Positions 8,929 to 17,609 of a DNA stretch of 64,000 nt are shown piece by piece (the stretch's first letter is position 1; each line of letters starts with the position of its first letter). The position numbers and the translations under genes are program-made. A model generated the notes under the pieces. The model saw nothing but the letters and a program-made list of their open reading frames with translations. It had not been told where the DNA came from and ran no database searches. The stretch lies in assembly GCA_017656305.1 (NCBI GenBank), contig JACDOG010000008.1:1-64000 (forward strand). Reading direction: 5' to 3'. The DNA comes from Thermoanaerobacteraceae bacterium (lineage in GTDB: Bacteria > Bacillota > JADQBR01).

Positions 8929-9378
8929 TTAATCCAAATTATATAATGAAACCTTGGTCTTCACCTGGTAGTCGCCGCTGGCCATGGAAACGGAGACCGT
9001 CCTACCGGACAGAAACTTGAATTCCACAGCGGTAATCTGGTAAGCTACCACCGTTCCCCTACCGTTTGTCCCCTTGACATAACGCCATACCTTTTCCTCC
9101 GCCGAGTCATGATAGTAGCGAATGGTCCTCCCCAAATAATCCTCAAACTCAATATATGTCTTTCCGTCAGTGTCCACCAGTCTCCGGCCATTGCGTATTT
9201 CCCTGGTCAACCGGTCCACCGCAATGCGCACGTTCTGCTGCCGGTCAACTTTCCGTTCACTTTGAAACCAAATATTCAGCCCGCTTTCAAAAACGGTATA
9301 CACTGCCCCTAAAAGCAGGACCAGAATTACAGCCGTTACCAGCACCTCAACAACGGTAAAACCTGCTTCATCACGCAT
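8929..9378 (-). CDS. Minor type IV prepilin (PilW/ComGF-like)
   Basis: A 149-residue protein with a class III prepilin leader: MRDEAGFTVVEVLVTAVILVLLLGAV. Cleavage by PilD is predicted after the Gly before FTVVE, and Glu+5 is present. The remainder is a small beta-rich domain. It overlaps or nearly touches the neighbouring minor pilin genes (spacing 5-13 nt), so the three minor pilins at 8929-10210 form one unit. Assignment to a specific minor pilin class is tentative. Confidence 0.82.
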   Translation of the reverse strand: MRDEAGFTVVEVLVTAVILVLLLGAVYTVFESGLNIWFQSERKVDRQQNVRIAVDRLTREIRNGRRLVDTDGKTYIEFEDYLGRTIRYYHDSAEEKVWRYVKGTNGRGTVVAYQITAVEFKFLSGRTVSVSMASGDYQVKTKVSLYNLD

Positions 9379-9382
9379 ACTG

Positions 9383-9748
9383 TCACCGCTTCCACAGCAG
9401 GGTGGTCAGGGCCACCCTGCCGCTGTCTTTTTCTGCCGTAGGATATATCACTAAAACCTGCACCCTGTACAGGCCACTGCTGTAAGCTTCCTGGCTGATA
9501 ATAACTTGGCGTCGGTACCCGCCGGGCAGCTGCTCTTCAACAGTTCCGGTGGATAGTGTACCTGCCGCCTTCAATTCTTCCATTTTTTCCTGGGCCAGGT
9601 TGAGGGCTTTGGTGGCATCTCCGGCCCGTTCGGTCATGATAAAGCCTGAAGTAAAAACATTGAGCATACCCAATACGGCCACCGTGAGAATGGCAAATGC
9701 AACTACCACTTCAACCAGGGTTAGGCCTTTTTCATCATACCAGGCCAT
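9383..9748 (-). CDS. Minor type IV prepilin (PilV/GspI-like)
   Basis: About 121 residues. The leader DEKGLTLVEVVVAFAILTVAVLGML has the Gly-Leu cleavage site and Glu+5. It is followed by ALNLAQEKMEELKA, a stretch typical of PilV/GspI pseudopilins. The ATG at 9748 is preferred because AGGTGAT precedes it; the open frame starts three codons earlier. Predicted to be processed by the PilD protein encoded upstream and to help initiate the pilus. Confidence 0.82.
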   Translation of the reverse strand: MAWYDEKGLTLVEVVVAFAILTVAVLGMLNVFTSGFIMTERAGDATKALNLAQEKMEELKAAGTLSTGTVEEQLPGGYRRQVIISQEAYSSGLYRVQVLVIYPTAEKDSGRVALTTLLWKR

Positions 9749-9757
9749 ATTGATCAC

Positions 9758-10210
9758 CTATCTGGGCTTTTTGTATACCCGCACCCTGCCGGTGGCAGGT
9801 AGGACCGTTATTTCCCGTCTTTCCCACGCATTGGAGATAGTAACAGTCCCGCCGCGAGTAGGCGAACCGTTCGCAGTAAATACAAGTTTGCCATCGCTAA
9901 AATTTACAGACTCCAGGTCAATTCCAACAGGCATATCCACACTTTCCAAAATAATCACTCCGTCTTTGATCCAGTAACAATCGCTGGCATGGAAAAATTG
10001 AACGGTATATATCTTCTCCTGGTTAATAGACCACTGCTGTACTTTTCTGATATCAGAAGCCATCTGCCTGGCCATTGTATCCAGCTTGTACCGGCTGTAA
10101 ATACGATTCAGATCCGGCACAGCAACACCTGCTAATATACCGATTATCGTAATTACAATTATCAGCTCTACAAGCGTAAATCCTTCCTGCCGTTTCATCC
10201 ACCAACACAT
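9758..10210 (-). CDS. Minor type IV prepilin (GspH/FimT-like)
   Basis: 150 residues with the leader MKRQEGFTLVELIIVITIIGILAGVAVP, cleavage after Gly, and Glu+5 present. The body contains the GspH/FimT-type sequence ARQMASDIRKVQQWSINQ and ends in a beta domain. It is the first of the three minor pilin genes downstream of pilD. Confidence 0.85.
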   Translation of the reverse strand: MCWWMKRQEGFTLVELIIVITIIGILAGVAVPDLNRIYSRYKLDTMARQMASDIRKVQQWSINQEKIYTVQFFHASDCYWIKDGVIILESVDMPVGIDLESVNFSDGKLVFTANGSPTRGGTVTISNAWERREITVLPATGRVRVYKKPR

Positions 10211-10305
10211 ACTTTCCTTTATTCGATAATTTCCGGGGTTATCCTGCTTTTTATAACTTGTCTGTCAAAATTTAACTGTCAGCCTGCCAGCACCTACACT
10301 GACGG

Positions 10306-11055
10306 TTAGAGCCGGCTTAAATACCAAGCAACTAGTTGTTGGCCCCACATAATAGCGGCAAAGGCTCCTGCAGCCAGAAAAGGACCGAATACCAGCGTGT
10401 CTTTCCGTCCCTTTTTACCCAGGAGCAGCAAAACCATACCTGCCAGTCCCGCCAGCAGGGAGCCCAGGCACAGTGCCAGCAGCACCAGCCGCGGCCCGAG
10501 AAACAGGCCCATGACGGCGGCCAGCTTGATATCGCCGCCACCCATACCGCCCCGGGATAAAACGGCCAGCGCCAGGAGCGGACCTCCCCCGGCAATCACT
10601 CCCAGCAGGTGCTGCTGCCAACCAAGTACGGGGTTGAAAAAACTCAATCCCAGTCCCAGTACAAACCCGGCCAGCACCAGGCTGTTGGGAATTATGCCAT
10701 GCCGGTAGTCGATCACCGCCGCACTGATGAGTACCGCTGCCAGCACCTGCAGGCTTACCAGCTGCCACCCGTAAAAACGTGACGCCAGAATAAGAAAGAC
10801 CATTCCAGTAGCCAGCTCCACCAACGGGTAGCGTACGGGTATCCTTCCGCCACAGTACCGGCACTTTCCCTGAAGCAGCAGCCAGCTAACCAAGGGTACC
10901 AGGTCAGCGGGTTTTAATCTAGCCCGGCAGAGAGGGCAGTGAGACAGAGGGTAGACTACCGACTCCCCCCGCGGCAGGCGATAGATGACCACATTCAAAA
11001 AACTTCCCATCACTAGGCCCAACAGAAAAATAAATAATGAAAACACCTTCTTCAC
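10306..11055 (-). CDS. pilD: Prepilin peptidase / N-methyltransferase
   Basis: 249 residues, polytopic membrane aspartyl protease (about eight helices) that cleaves prepilin leaders and methylates the new N-terminus. The cytosolic loop carries two CxxC pairs (CPLCRARL and CRYCGGRI) as in bifunctional enzymes. The catalytic Asp residues sit in DYRHGIIPN and GGGDIKLAAVMGLFLG. The start is GTG with a weak ribosome site. It serves the four prepilin genes in this operon and possibly also the PilX-like protein. Confidence 0.95.
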   Translation of the reverse strand: MKKVFSLFIFLLGLVMGSFLNVVIYRLPRGESVVYPLSHCPLCRARLKPADLVPLVSWLLLQGKCRYCGGRIPVRYPLVELATGMVFLILASRFYGWQLVSLQVLAAVLISAAVIDYRHGIIPNSLVLAGFVLGLGLSFFNPVLGWQQHLLGVIAGGGPLLALAVLSRGGMGGGDIKLAAVMGLFLGPRLVLLALCLGSLLAGLAGMVLLLLGKKGRKDTLVFGPFLAAGAFAAIMWGQQLVAWYLSRL

Positions 11056-11099
11056 CCCAGAAAAACAGAATAAGGCCCCGCTGGGGCCAGTCTAATGCT

Positions 11100-11501
11100 C
11101 TAATTTGGATAAATATCATCATCACTATTATTTTCATCTGGACCTTTTGAATAGAAAACATGTTGAGTAGTATCATATTGATATTCTCTTTCCCAAGGAT
11201 CTAAAGGCTTATCATTACGTCCCCCTCCCACACCATTATCTTCCAGTAAATCCCATGCGTCATTTTCGGTTTTTGGATAGACATCAGTTTCAGCATAGTA
11301 AATTTCTAAAATATTTTGCATAGTTCTTACCTCTGCTTGAGCAGCAGCTCGTTTAGCTTCATCAGTTTTGCTGGTAAACCTCGGGACCGCAATCGCTGCT
11401 AAAACTCCTAAAATAGCAACCACAATAATCAGTTCAATTAAGGTAAAACCCTTTTCGTTATGCTTTAACAGTCTTGCAAGGTTTCTAATCACTACCTTCA
11501 C
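11100..11501 (-). CDS. pilA: Major type IV pilin
   Basis: 133 residues. The leader ends in HNEKGFTLIELIIVVAILGVL, a textbook class III signal with Phe+1 and Glu+5. The mature pilin is about 115 residues with a short, acidic, Asn/Asp-rich C-terminus and no Cys pair. The sequence KPLDPWEREYQY resembles the GspG/pilin C-terminal segment of Gram-positive type IVa pilins. The start is GTG after AAAGGAG. It is the likely main subunit because it is the prepilin nearest to pilD and pilC. Confidence 0.88.
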   Translation of the reverse strand: MKVVIRNLARLLKHNEKGFTLIELIIVVAILGVLAAIAVPRFTSKTDEAKRAAAQAEVRTMQNILEIYYAETDVYPKTENDAWDLLEDNGVGGGRNDKPLDPWEREYQYDTTQHVFYSKGPDENNSDDDIYPN

Positions 11502-11514
11502 TCCTTTAGTAAAT

Positions 11515-11730
11515 AGTTCTGTTAACTTAAATCATATTTGCAATCGTAGAACCCCGTGTTTATCCTGTTGGTGTAAGTTACCAGCTTTCCCCCAGGAATA
11601 AACAGAGAAGGTTCTGCGAAAATGGTTAACTTATCCTGTCCTAAGTGCTCGAGCAAGTCTTTATGGAAGTAGTAACCGCTGGGTTTCTATGATTACGTAA
11701 GCTTTTTCATCATCTTAAGTTAACACTACC
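11515..11730. mobile_element. IS1-like miniature (non-autonomous) element with 8-bp target duplication
   Basis: The left end is AGTTCTGTTAACTTAA (11515-11530) and the right end is TTAAGTTAACACTACC (11715-11730), an inverted repeat with three mismatches in 16. The same 8 bp, TAGTAAAT, flank both sides (11507-11514 and 11731-11738). The left 160 bp match the IS copy at 62730, including its 5' UTR and the start MVNLSCPKCSS of the zinc-finger ORF. That ORF stops after 16 codons, and the sequence jumps to the same right end that opens this window. It is an internal deletion derivative, inserted between the pilC and pilin genes. Confidence 0.88.
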
Positions 11731-11760
11731 TAGTAAATTTTTATGCAACCCCAAAAGAGG

Positions 11761-12978
11761 CTACATGCCCGCAGCACTGTAAATGTTAAACATAGGCAGT
11801 AACACGGAAATGATTATAAAACCCACTACACCGCCTAACAAAACTATCAACAGCGGCTCGATGATAGACGACAGCCGCGTCACCAGGGCATCTATTTCCC
11901 GGTCGTAAAAGGCACTGACGTGGATCAGCAAATCATCCAGCGTGCCCGTCTCTTCCCCCACCTGAATTATCTGAATGACCATGGGCGGAAAGACACCGCA
12001 TTCTTTAAGCGGTTGGGCCATGCCCTGTCCCTCGCGAATGTTGTCCTGTGCCCTGGTAATACCTTCTTCAACCACGGCATTGCCCGCAGTTTTCTTGACA
12101 ACTTCCAGTGCCTGCAGTACCGGCACTCCGCCCTTCAACAGCGTCCCCAACGTGCGACTGAACCGGGAAACCACCGTCAACAGGTGCAGTTTCCTGATAA
12201 CGGGGAGCCGCAGCAGCACCCGGTGCCAGCGCAGCCGCCCGGGACCTTGGTTTGTATATTTCTTAAAAGCCACGAAAAAGGCCGCAGCTAAAATTACTAT
12301 TATATACCAGTATTCACGAACCAAAGCGCTGGCTCCCATGACAATCCGCGTGGGAAGCGGCAGCTCGGCACCCAAATTGCGCAGCATTGCAATAACAGTT
12401 GGCAGTACAAACACCAGCAGGAAAACCACAGCAAAAATCGCAATTGCCAGAATTACAGCCGGGTAAGTCAGCGCCGACTTTACTTTTTCCTGTATCTCGT
12501 GCTCGCGCTCGTAATGCACGGCAAGCTGCTCCATGACCTCATCCAGCACCCCGCCGGTTTCGCCTACTTCCACCATGTTGATGAACAGGTCGGGAAAAGT
12601 CCTGTCATGGGAGCGGAGAGCATCGGCAAAGGTGTTTCCCTCCTCAAGTACCGCAGCTACCTCGGCCACCGTCGTGCGCAGGCGGGCATTATCCAGCTGC
12701 TTGCTGAGAACTTCCAGGGACTGCAGCAGCGGCACTCCTGCCTTGATCAGGGTAGCCAACTGCCGGGCAAATACCGCCAGGTCTCTTTTTTTTGCTCTTT
12801 TGCAAGGCAGGGCAATTTTAATGTCCCGGGAAAACCGGCTGCTTTGCTGCCGCAGGTCAACGATATACACGCTTCGGTCATGCAGCTTTTCCGCTGCCTG
12901 CCGGGCAGTTTCCGCCTCTACAATGCCGGTTAATAACCTGCCGTGACCGTCTCTAGCTTTATATGTATACTGCGGCAT
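11761..12978 (-). CDS. pilC: Type IV pilus inner-membrane platform protein PilC
   Basis: About 405 residues, with two GspF domains (about residues 65-190 and 265-395) and three transmembrane segments. Typical motifs are FARQLATLIKAGVPLLQSL and FSRTLGTLLKGGVPVLQAL. The N-terminus MPQYTYKARDGHGRLLTG is characteristic and supports ATG 12978, preceded by GAGGTGGG. It forms the rotor platform driven by PilB and PilT, which are encoded immediately upstream. The element at 11515 separates it from the pilin gene. Confidence 0.95.
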   Translation of the reverse strand: MPQYTYKARDGHGRLLTGIVEAETARQAAEKLHDRSVYIVDLRQQSSRFSRDIKIALPCKRAKKRDLAVFARQLATLIKAGVPLLQSLEVLSKQLDNARLRTTVAEVAAVLEEGNTFADALRSHDRTFPDLFINMVEVGETGGVLDEVMEQLAVHYEREHEIQEKVKSALTYPAVILAIAIFAVVFLLVFVLPTVIAMLRNLGAELPLPTRIVMGASALVREYWYIIVILAAAFFVAFKKYTNQGPGRLRWHRVLLRLPVIRKLHLLTVVSRFSRTLGTLLKGGVPVLQALEVVKKTAGNAVVEEGITRAQDNIREGQGMAQPLKECGVFPPMVIQIIQVGEETGTLDDLLIHVSAFYDREIDALVTRLSSIIEPLLIVLLGGVVGFIIISVLLPMFNIYSAAGM

Positions 12979-13106
12979 AGGGCCCACCTCAAACGAAAGC
13001 AAAAATCTCTTATAAAGAAATTACGATGCAAAAAACACTTTAAATGTTATTAAGTTCGACAAAATCTCTTCTTTTCCTGCTATAGCAGCTAAATTTTACC
13101 GTTCTG

Positions 13107-14156
13107 TCAATAAAAGGTACCGCTGCCGGTACTTAACCGGGCAAACATGTCTTCCTGAGAAATAAGACCCTGCTGGGCCAGTTTTTTCAACGCCGCATCC
13201 ATGGACTGCATGCCGTGCTGGCCTCCGGTCTGAATGGCATTAATCAGCTGGTATGTTTTACCCTCCCGGATGATATTCCTGACGCCGGCGGTAACCACCA
13301 GCACCTCCACAGCGGCAATTCTTCCCCCCCCAATCTTGGGCACCAGCTGCTGGGAAACCACTCCCCTGAGAGTGTCAGCCAGTTGTACCCTTATTTGCTG
13401 CTGCTGGTGCGGGGGAAATACATCTATAATGCGGTCTACCGTCTGTGCCGCCCCGCTGGTATGTAGTGTGGCCAGCACCAGGTGCCCCGTTTCTGCAGCC
13501 GTAATGGCAACGGAAATGGTATCCAGGTCACGCATTTCTCCCACCAGGATAACATCGGGGTCCTGGCGCATGGCCGCCCGCAGGGCATTGGAAAAATCCC
13601 GCGAATCCGAACCAATTTCACGCTGGTTGACAACGCTCTTCTTGTGAAAATGTATGTATTCGATTGGATCTTCCAGGGTGATGATGTGACAGGCTCGCTC
13701 CCTGTTGATTAAATCAATCATGGCCGCCAGGGTGGTGGATTTACCGCTGCCCGCAGGCCCCGTAACCAGCACCAGCCCGTTGGATTTACGGGCCAAATCG
13801 CCCACGCTGGGAGGCAGTTGCAATTCTTCCAGGGTGGCTATGCGGGAGTTAATTCTCCGGATAGCCACCGCCAGACTGCCCCGCTGGTAATAGGCATTGA
13901 CGCGAAACCTGCCCAGTTCGGGTACGGAATAGGCTAAATCCAGCTCGCCGCTGTTCTGCAGTTCCTGAAACTGTGTTTCAGTCATAATTTCCCGCACCAG
14001 GCTTTTGGTGTCGTCCGGAGTTAAAACGGGAAAGTCATGTACGGGAACCAGTTCCCCGTCCCGGCGGAAAACCGGGGGCAAGCCGACAGTCAGGTGAATG
14101 TCTGAAGCCTGCTGTTCTACAGCCAGGTGCAGCACGTCAGCAATATTCACAAGCAA
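13107..14156 (-). CDS. pilT: Pilus retraction ATPase PilT
   Basis: 349 residues, hexameric secretion-type ATPase. Walker A is GPAGSGKSTTLAAMI, the Asp box is LEDPIEYIHFHKKS, Walker B is DPDVILVGEMRDLDTI, and the His box is HLVLATLHT. PilT powers pilus depolymerisation, giving twitching and DNA uptake; its presence shows that these pili are retractable. The start is TTG 14156 or GTG 14150 behind GAGGGGGG, 6 nt after pilB. Confidence 0.95.
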   Translation of the reverse strand: MLVNIADVLHLAVEQQASDIHLTVGLPPVFRRDGELVPVHDFPVLTPDDTKSLVREIMTETQFQELQNSGELDLAYSVPELGRFRVNAYYQRGSLAVAIRRINSRIATLEELQLPPSVGDLARKSNGLVLVTGPAGSGKSTTLAAMIDLINRERACHIITLEDPIEYIHFHKKSVVNQREIGSDSRDFSNALRAAMRQDPDVILVGEMRDLDTISVAITAAETGHLVLATLHTSGAAQTVDRIIDVFPPHQQQQIRVQLADTLRGVVSQQLVPKIGGGRIAAVEVLVVTAGVRNIIREGKTYQLINAIQTGGQHGMQSMDAALKKLAQQGLISQEDMFARLSTGSGTFY

Positions 14157-14162
14157 CCCCCC

Positions 14163-15866
14163 TCAGCTCTCATCCATGTACGCCACCCGCATTACTTCAT
14201 GAATAGTGGTCAAGCCCTGCCGGGCCTTTTCAATGCCGTCCTCTTTCAAAGTTGCCATACCCTGCGCCTTGGCCGTATCATGCAAGCCGTTGCCGGAATC
14301 CTTTTTGTTGATTAAATCCCGCAAGGCCTTGGTAATGGGCAACACTTCCTGTATTGCAAGCCGTCCCTTAAAGCCGGTATGGTCACAATAGCGGCAACCC
14401 TTGCCTTTGTAGAGTTGGACGGGTTCAGCAGCATCAAGGCCCATGAAGGCACGAGCCGGGTCATCCCGGTCCAACCGGTATGCGGTGCGACAGCGCGGGC
14501 AGATTCTTCGCACCAGCCGCTGGGCCACTATGCCCACCACCGATGATGCTACCAGGTAGGGCTCAATTCCCATGTCTATGAGGCGGGTTACCGTACCCAC
14601 AGCATCATTGGTATGTAGCGTACTCAGCACCAGGTGCCCGGTGGTTGCTGCACGGACCGCAATTTCTGCGGTTTCCCGGTCCCGAATTTCTCCCACCATG
14701 ATAACATCCGGGTCCTGCCGGAGAATAGAACGCAGCCCCGTGGCAAAAGTCAGCCCCGACTTAACATTAACCTGAATCTGGTTAATATCCTTCAACACGT
14801 ATTCCACCGGGTCTTCAATGGTAATAATGTTTTTATCCGGGGTGTTGATTTCGTTTAACGTGGCATAAAGAGTCGTCGTCTTGCCGCTGCCGGTAGGCCC
14901 AGTAACCAAAATCATGCCGTGAGAACTGCGAATGATACCCTCAAACCTTTTCTGCTGGTCCGGTAAGAAGCCCAATTTGCCCAGGCTTAACAGCACCTGG
15001 CTTTTGTCCAGGATGCGCAGCACTACCTTTTCACCGAAAACGGTCGGTAGCGTGGAAATTCGCAAATCGATCTCCCTGTTTTGCATTCGAACCTGCACGC
15101 GGCCGTCCTGGGGCAGTCTTTTTTCGGCAATGTCCATTTGCGCCATAATCTTTATCCTGGCAACCAAAAAGGGATGGACTTGCTTGGGCAGCTCCATCAA
15201 TTTGCGTAGTAGGCCGTCAATGCGCAGGCGTACTCTCACCTTTTCTTTCTGGGGTTCAATATGAATATCACTGGCCTTTTTCTGCACTGCCTGATTTAGA
15301 ATGGAATTCACCAAACGGACAACCGGTGCCTCATCGGCTAGTTCCTGAGAAAATTCATCTAGGTTAAAAGTTTCGCCGGCAGCGGCTGTTTCCGCACCGG
15401 TCCTTGCGAAATCAAAATTATTGTCAACCAGTTCCCGGGGTCCATACAAGTCGTCGATCAGTTGGTTGATGTCTGTTTCCGAAGCAACCAACGGCTGCAC
15501 TTCTAGCCCCGTAGCCATCCGCACATCGTCTATAGCTATTACATTGAGCGGGTCCGCCATGGCAATCTTCAATACATTCCCGTCCCTGGCTACCGGCAGC
15601 AACTGGTACCTGCGCACCAGGGCCTCAGGTACAAGCTCTTGAACATCAGGAGAAATTTCTCTTTCCTTAAGGTCCACCTGTTCTATTCCCAGCTGAAATT
15701 CCAGCACGTTCAAAATATCCTGTTCCGTGACATAACCCAAATTAACCAGTACCTGTCCCAGCCTGCCGCCGGTCTGCTTCTGCACGCGCAGCGCCTCCTG
15801 CAGCTGCTCTTCCGTAATCAAGTTGCTTTCCTTTAGTACCTCTCCCAGCTGTTTCTTGCGCGGCAC
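14163..15866 (-). CDS. pilB: Pilus extension ATPase PilB
   Basis: 567 residues. It has an N-terminal MshEN (GspE_N) domain, a candidate cyclic-di-GMP-binding region (about residues 1-140, with RLGQVLVNLGYVTEQDI), and a C-terminal ATPase with GPTGSGKTTTLYATL, DPDVIMVGEIRDRETAEI and HLVLSTLHTNDA. The tetracysteine zinc site is CPRCRTAYR and CRYCDHTG. The start is GTG 15866 after GAGGTGATG. It is the first gene of the pilus operon. A c-di-GMP link is inferred from the MshEN domain and from the HD-GYP genes at 25.8-30.8 kb. Confidence 0.95.
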   Translation of the reverse strand: MPRKKQLGEVLKESNLITEEQLQEALRVQKQTGGRLGQVLVNLGYVTEQDILNVLEFQLGIEQVDLKEREISPDVQELVPEALVRRYQLLPVARDGNVLKIAMADPLNVIAIDDVRMATGLEVQPLVASETDINQLIDDLYGPRELVDNNFDFARTGAETAAAGETFNLDEFSQELADEAPVVRLVNSILNQAVQKKASDIHIEPQKEKVRVRLRIDGLLRKLMELPKQVHPFLVARIKIMAQMDIAEKRLPQDGRVQVRMQNREIDLRISTLPTVFGEKVVLRILDKSQVLLSLGKLGFLPDQQKRFEGIIRSSHGMILVTGPTGSGKTTTLYATLNEINTPDKNIITIEDPVEYVLKDINQIQVNVKSGLTFATGLRSILRQDPDVIMVGEIRDRETAEIAVRAATTGHLVLSTLHTNDAVGTVTRLIDMGIEPYLVASSVVGIVAQRLVRRICPRCRTAYRLDRDDPARAFMGLDAAEPVQLYKGKGCRYCDHTGFKGRLAIQEVLPITKALRDLINKKDSGNGLHDTAKAQGMATLKEDGIEKARQGLTTIHEVMRVAYMDES

Positions 15867-15937
15867 TTCGCATCACCTCTTTTCTCATATGACTTGTTTC
15901 GCTTTTTTTTGACGCATATCCTCTTGTTATTGGCACA

Positions 15938-15968
15938 AAAAAGAAAAACTGCCGCATTTTTCGGCAGT
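15938..15968 (-). terminator. Terminator between the aro operon and the pil operon
   Basis: On the minus strand CTGCCG pairs with CGGCAG across AAAAATG (15949-15967), followed by TTTTTCTTTTTT. It ends the aroB transcript and separates it from pilB. Confidence 0.8.
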
Positions 15969-15975
15969 CTTCCGG

Positions 15976-17052
15976 TTAAAGATTAAGCAAAAATGCTTTC
16001 AGTTCTTCCGGTGAGATTTTCTCCAGCCGCACTCTACCGATAGTTTCCGGCAGTACAAAATTTATTTCGCCTTGGTACGCTTTCTTATCCTGCACCATCA
16101 GCTCCACCGCCCGCTGCACATCCCATTCTGCGGGCAGTTCCGTGTCCAGCGGCACGCTTTTTAACAGCCGGGATAAACGGTTCAACTCCGCATCCTTAAA
16201 CAATCCCCTGCTAACAGCCAGCCGGCCGGCCACCACCATACCCACGGCCACAGCTTCCCCGTGCTTTCTGAGCTGGTAATTCCCCAGTGCCTCGATGGCA
16301 TGGCCCACAGTATGGCCAAAGTTTAATACCGCGCGTAATCCCGCTTCTTTTTCATCATTCTCCACAATCTCAGCCTTTATCTCGCAACAGCGAACCACAA
16401 TTTTTTGGATCACCGCATCCTCCAGGGACATGACCCTGTCCATGTTGCCTTCCAAATAGTCGAAGAAAGAAGCGTCTTCAATCACCCCGTACTTAATCAC
16501 TTCCGCCATAGCCGCCCGCAATTCCCGCGGCGGCAGTGTGTGTAGCACGGAAGTATCGATCACTACCACCTGCGGCTGGTAAAAGGCGCCAATGATATTT
16601 TTGCCGCGGGGGTGATTTATGGCTACCTTGCCACCGACACTGCTGTCCACCTGCGCCAGCAGGGTAGTGGGCAGCTGGATAAAGGGGACCCCGCGCATGT
16701 AAGTGGCGGCAATAAACCCTGCCAGGTCGCCCACCACGCCGCCGCCCAGGGCCACCACGGGAGACTTACGGTCCAGTTTATGGTCAAACGCAGCATCATA
16801 CAGCTCTCTTGCACTGGCAAAGGACTTTAATGCTTCCCCCGGCGGCACCACTGCCTTTGCTACACTAAACCCGGCCTGTTCCAGCTTGCTGCTCACCTGC
16901 CGGCCGTAGTACCTGTCCACATGCGCGTCCGTAACCAGCAGGCAGCGGGGGGACAAACCGGGCGGCAGAAAGTCCTCAAGCCTGTCTAGCAGTCCCGGAC
17001 CGATATGTATGTCATAACTTCTTTTGTCCAGACCAACCTTAATCGTCCTCAT
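15976..17052 (-). CDS. aroB: 3-dehydroquinate synthase
   Basis: 358 residues, NAD- and metal-dependent conversion of DAHP to 3-dehydroquinate, second step of the shikimate pathway. Visible motifs include GGGVVGDLAGFIAATYMRG (NAD binding), PTTLLAQVDSSVGGK, and FGHTVGHAIE, which carries metal-binding His residues. Length is normal. The start ATG overlaps the aroK stop by 4 nt. It is the last gene of the aro operon, followed by a terminator. Confidence 0.96.
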   Translation of the reverse strand: MRTIKVGLDKRSYDIHIGPGLLDRLEDFLPPGLSPRCLLVTDAHVDRYYGRQVSSKLEQAGFSVAKAVVPPGEALKSFASARELYDAAFDHKLDRKSPVVALGGGVVGDLAGFIAATYMRGVPFIQLPTTLLAQVDSSVGGKVAINHPRGKNIIGAFYQPQVVVIDTSVLHTLPPRELRAAMAEVIKYGVIEDASFFDYLEGNMDRVMSLEDAVIQKIVVRCCEIKAEIVENDEKEAGLRAVLNFGHTVGHAIEALGNYQLRKHGEAVAVGMVVAGRLAVSRGLFKDAELNRLSRLLKSVPLDTELPAEWDVQRAVELMVQDKKAYQGEINFVLPETIGRVRLEKISPEELKAFLLNL

Positions 17053-17570
17053 GATATTTTTCCTTCCACCTGTGCCAGGATTTCCTCTACTACCTGTTCA
17101 TGTGTTTTTCCCCCGGTTTCGATGACGATATCTGCCGCTGCACTGTAATACTCCTCGCGTTTCCTGAACAGTTTTTGAATATCATCCAGGGTGGGGTTGG
17201 CGCGCAACAACGGCCTGTTGCGGCTGTGACCAATACGCTCCAGTACGATTTCCGGTGACGCTTTCAGCCAAATCAGAATACCGTTGTTCTTTAACAACCG
17301 CACATTTTCCTTGTTTAACGGGACACCGCCTCCCGTAGCTATCACCGTCCGGTCCAGCTTCGCTACCTTTTTGACCGTTAGTGCTTCTTCCGAGCGAAAC
17401 CTGATTTCCCCGTGTTTGATAAATAGCTGGGTGATAGTTAACCCAGTCAGCTTTTCAATTTCCGTGTCAGTATCAATAAACCGCCAACCCAACGTGCGGG
17501 CAAGGCGGTAGCCGATGGTAGTCTTTCCGGAACCCATAAAACCAATTAGCACCAAATTTGCCATCATCAA
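17049..17570 (-). CDS. aroK: Shikimate kinase
   Basis: 173 residues, phosphorylates shikimate at the 3-hydroxyl. It is a P-loop NMP-kinase fold: IGFMGSGKTTIGYRLA (Walker A), FIDTDTEIEK (shikimate-binding Asp), FRSEEALTV and ATGGGVPL (Walker B region), and a lid with RNRPLL. The ATG codon at 17567 next to AAAGGTGATTG is the probable start. It is coupled to aroB downstream. Confidence 0.95.
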   Translation of the reverse strand: MMMANLVLIGFMGSGKTTIGYRLARTLGWRFIDTDTEIEKLTGLTITQLFIKHGEIRFRSEEALTVKKVAKLDRTVIATGGGVPLNKENVRLLKNNGILIWLKASPEIVLERIGHSRNRPLLRANPTLDDIQKLFRKREEYYSAAADIVIETGGKTHEQVVEEILAQVEGKIS

Positions 17571-17609
17571 TCACCTTTCAGCACTGATATTCAGGAAACA
17601 TCTCAATTC

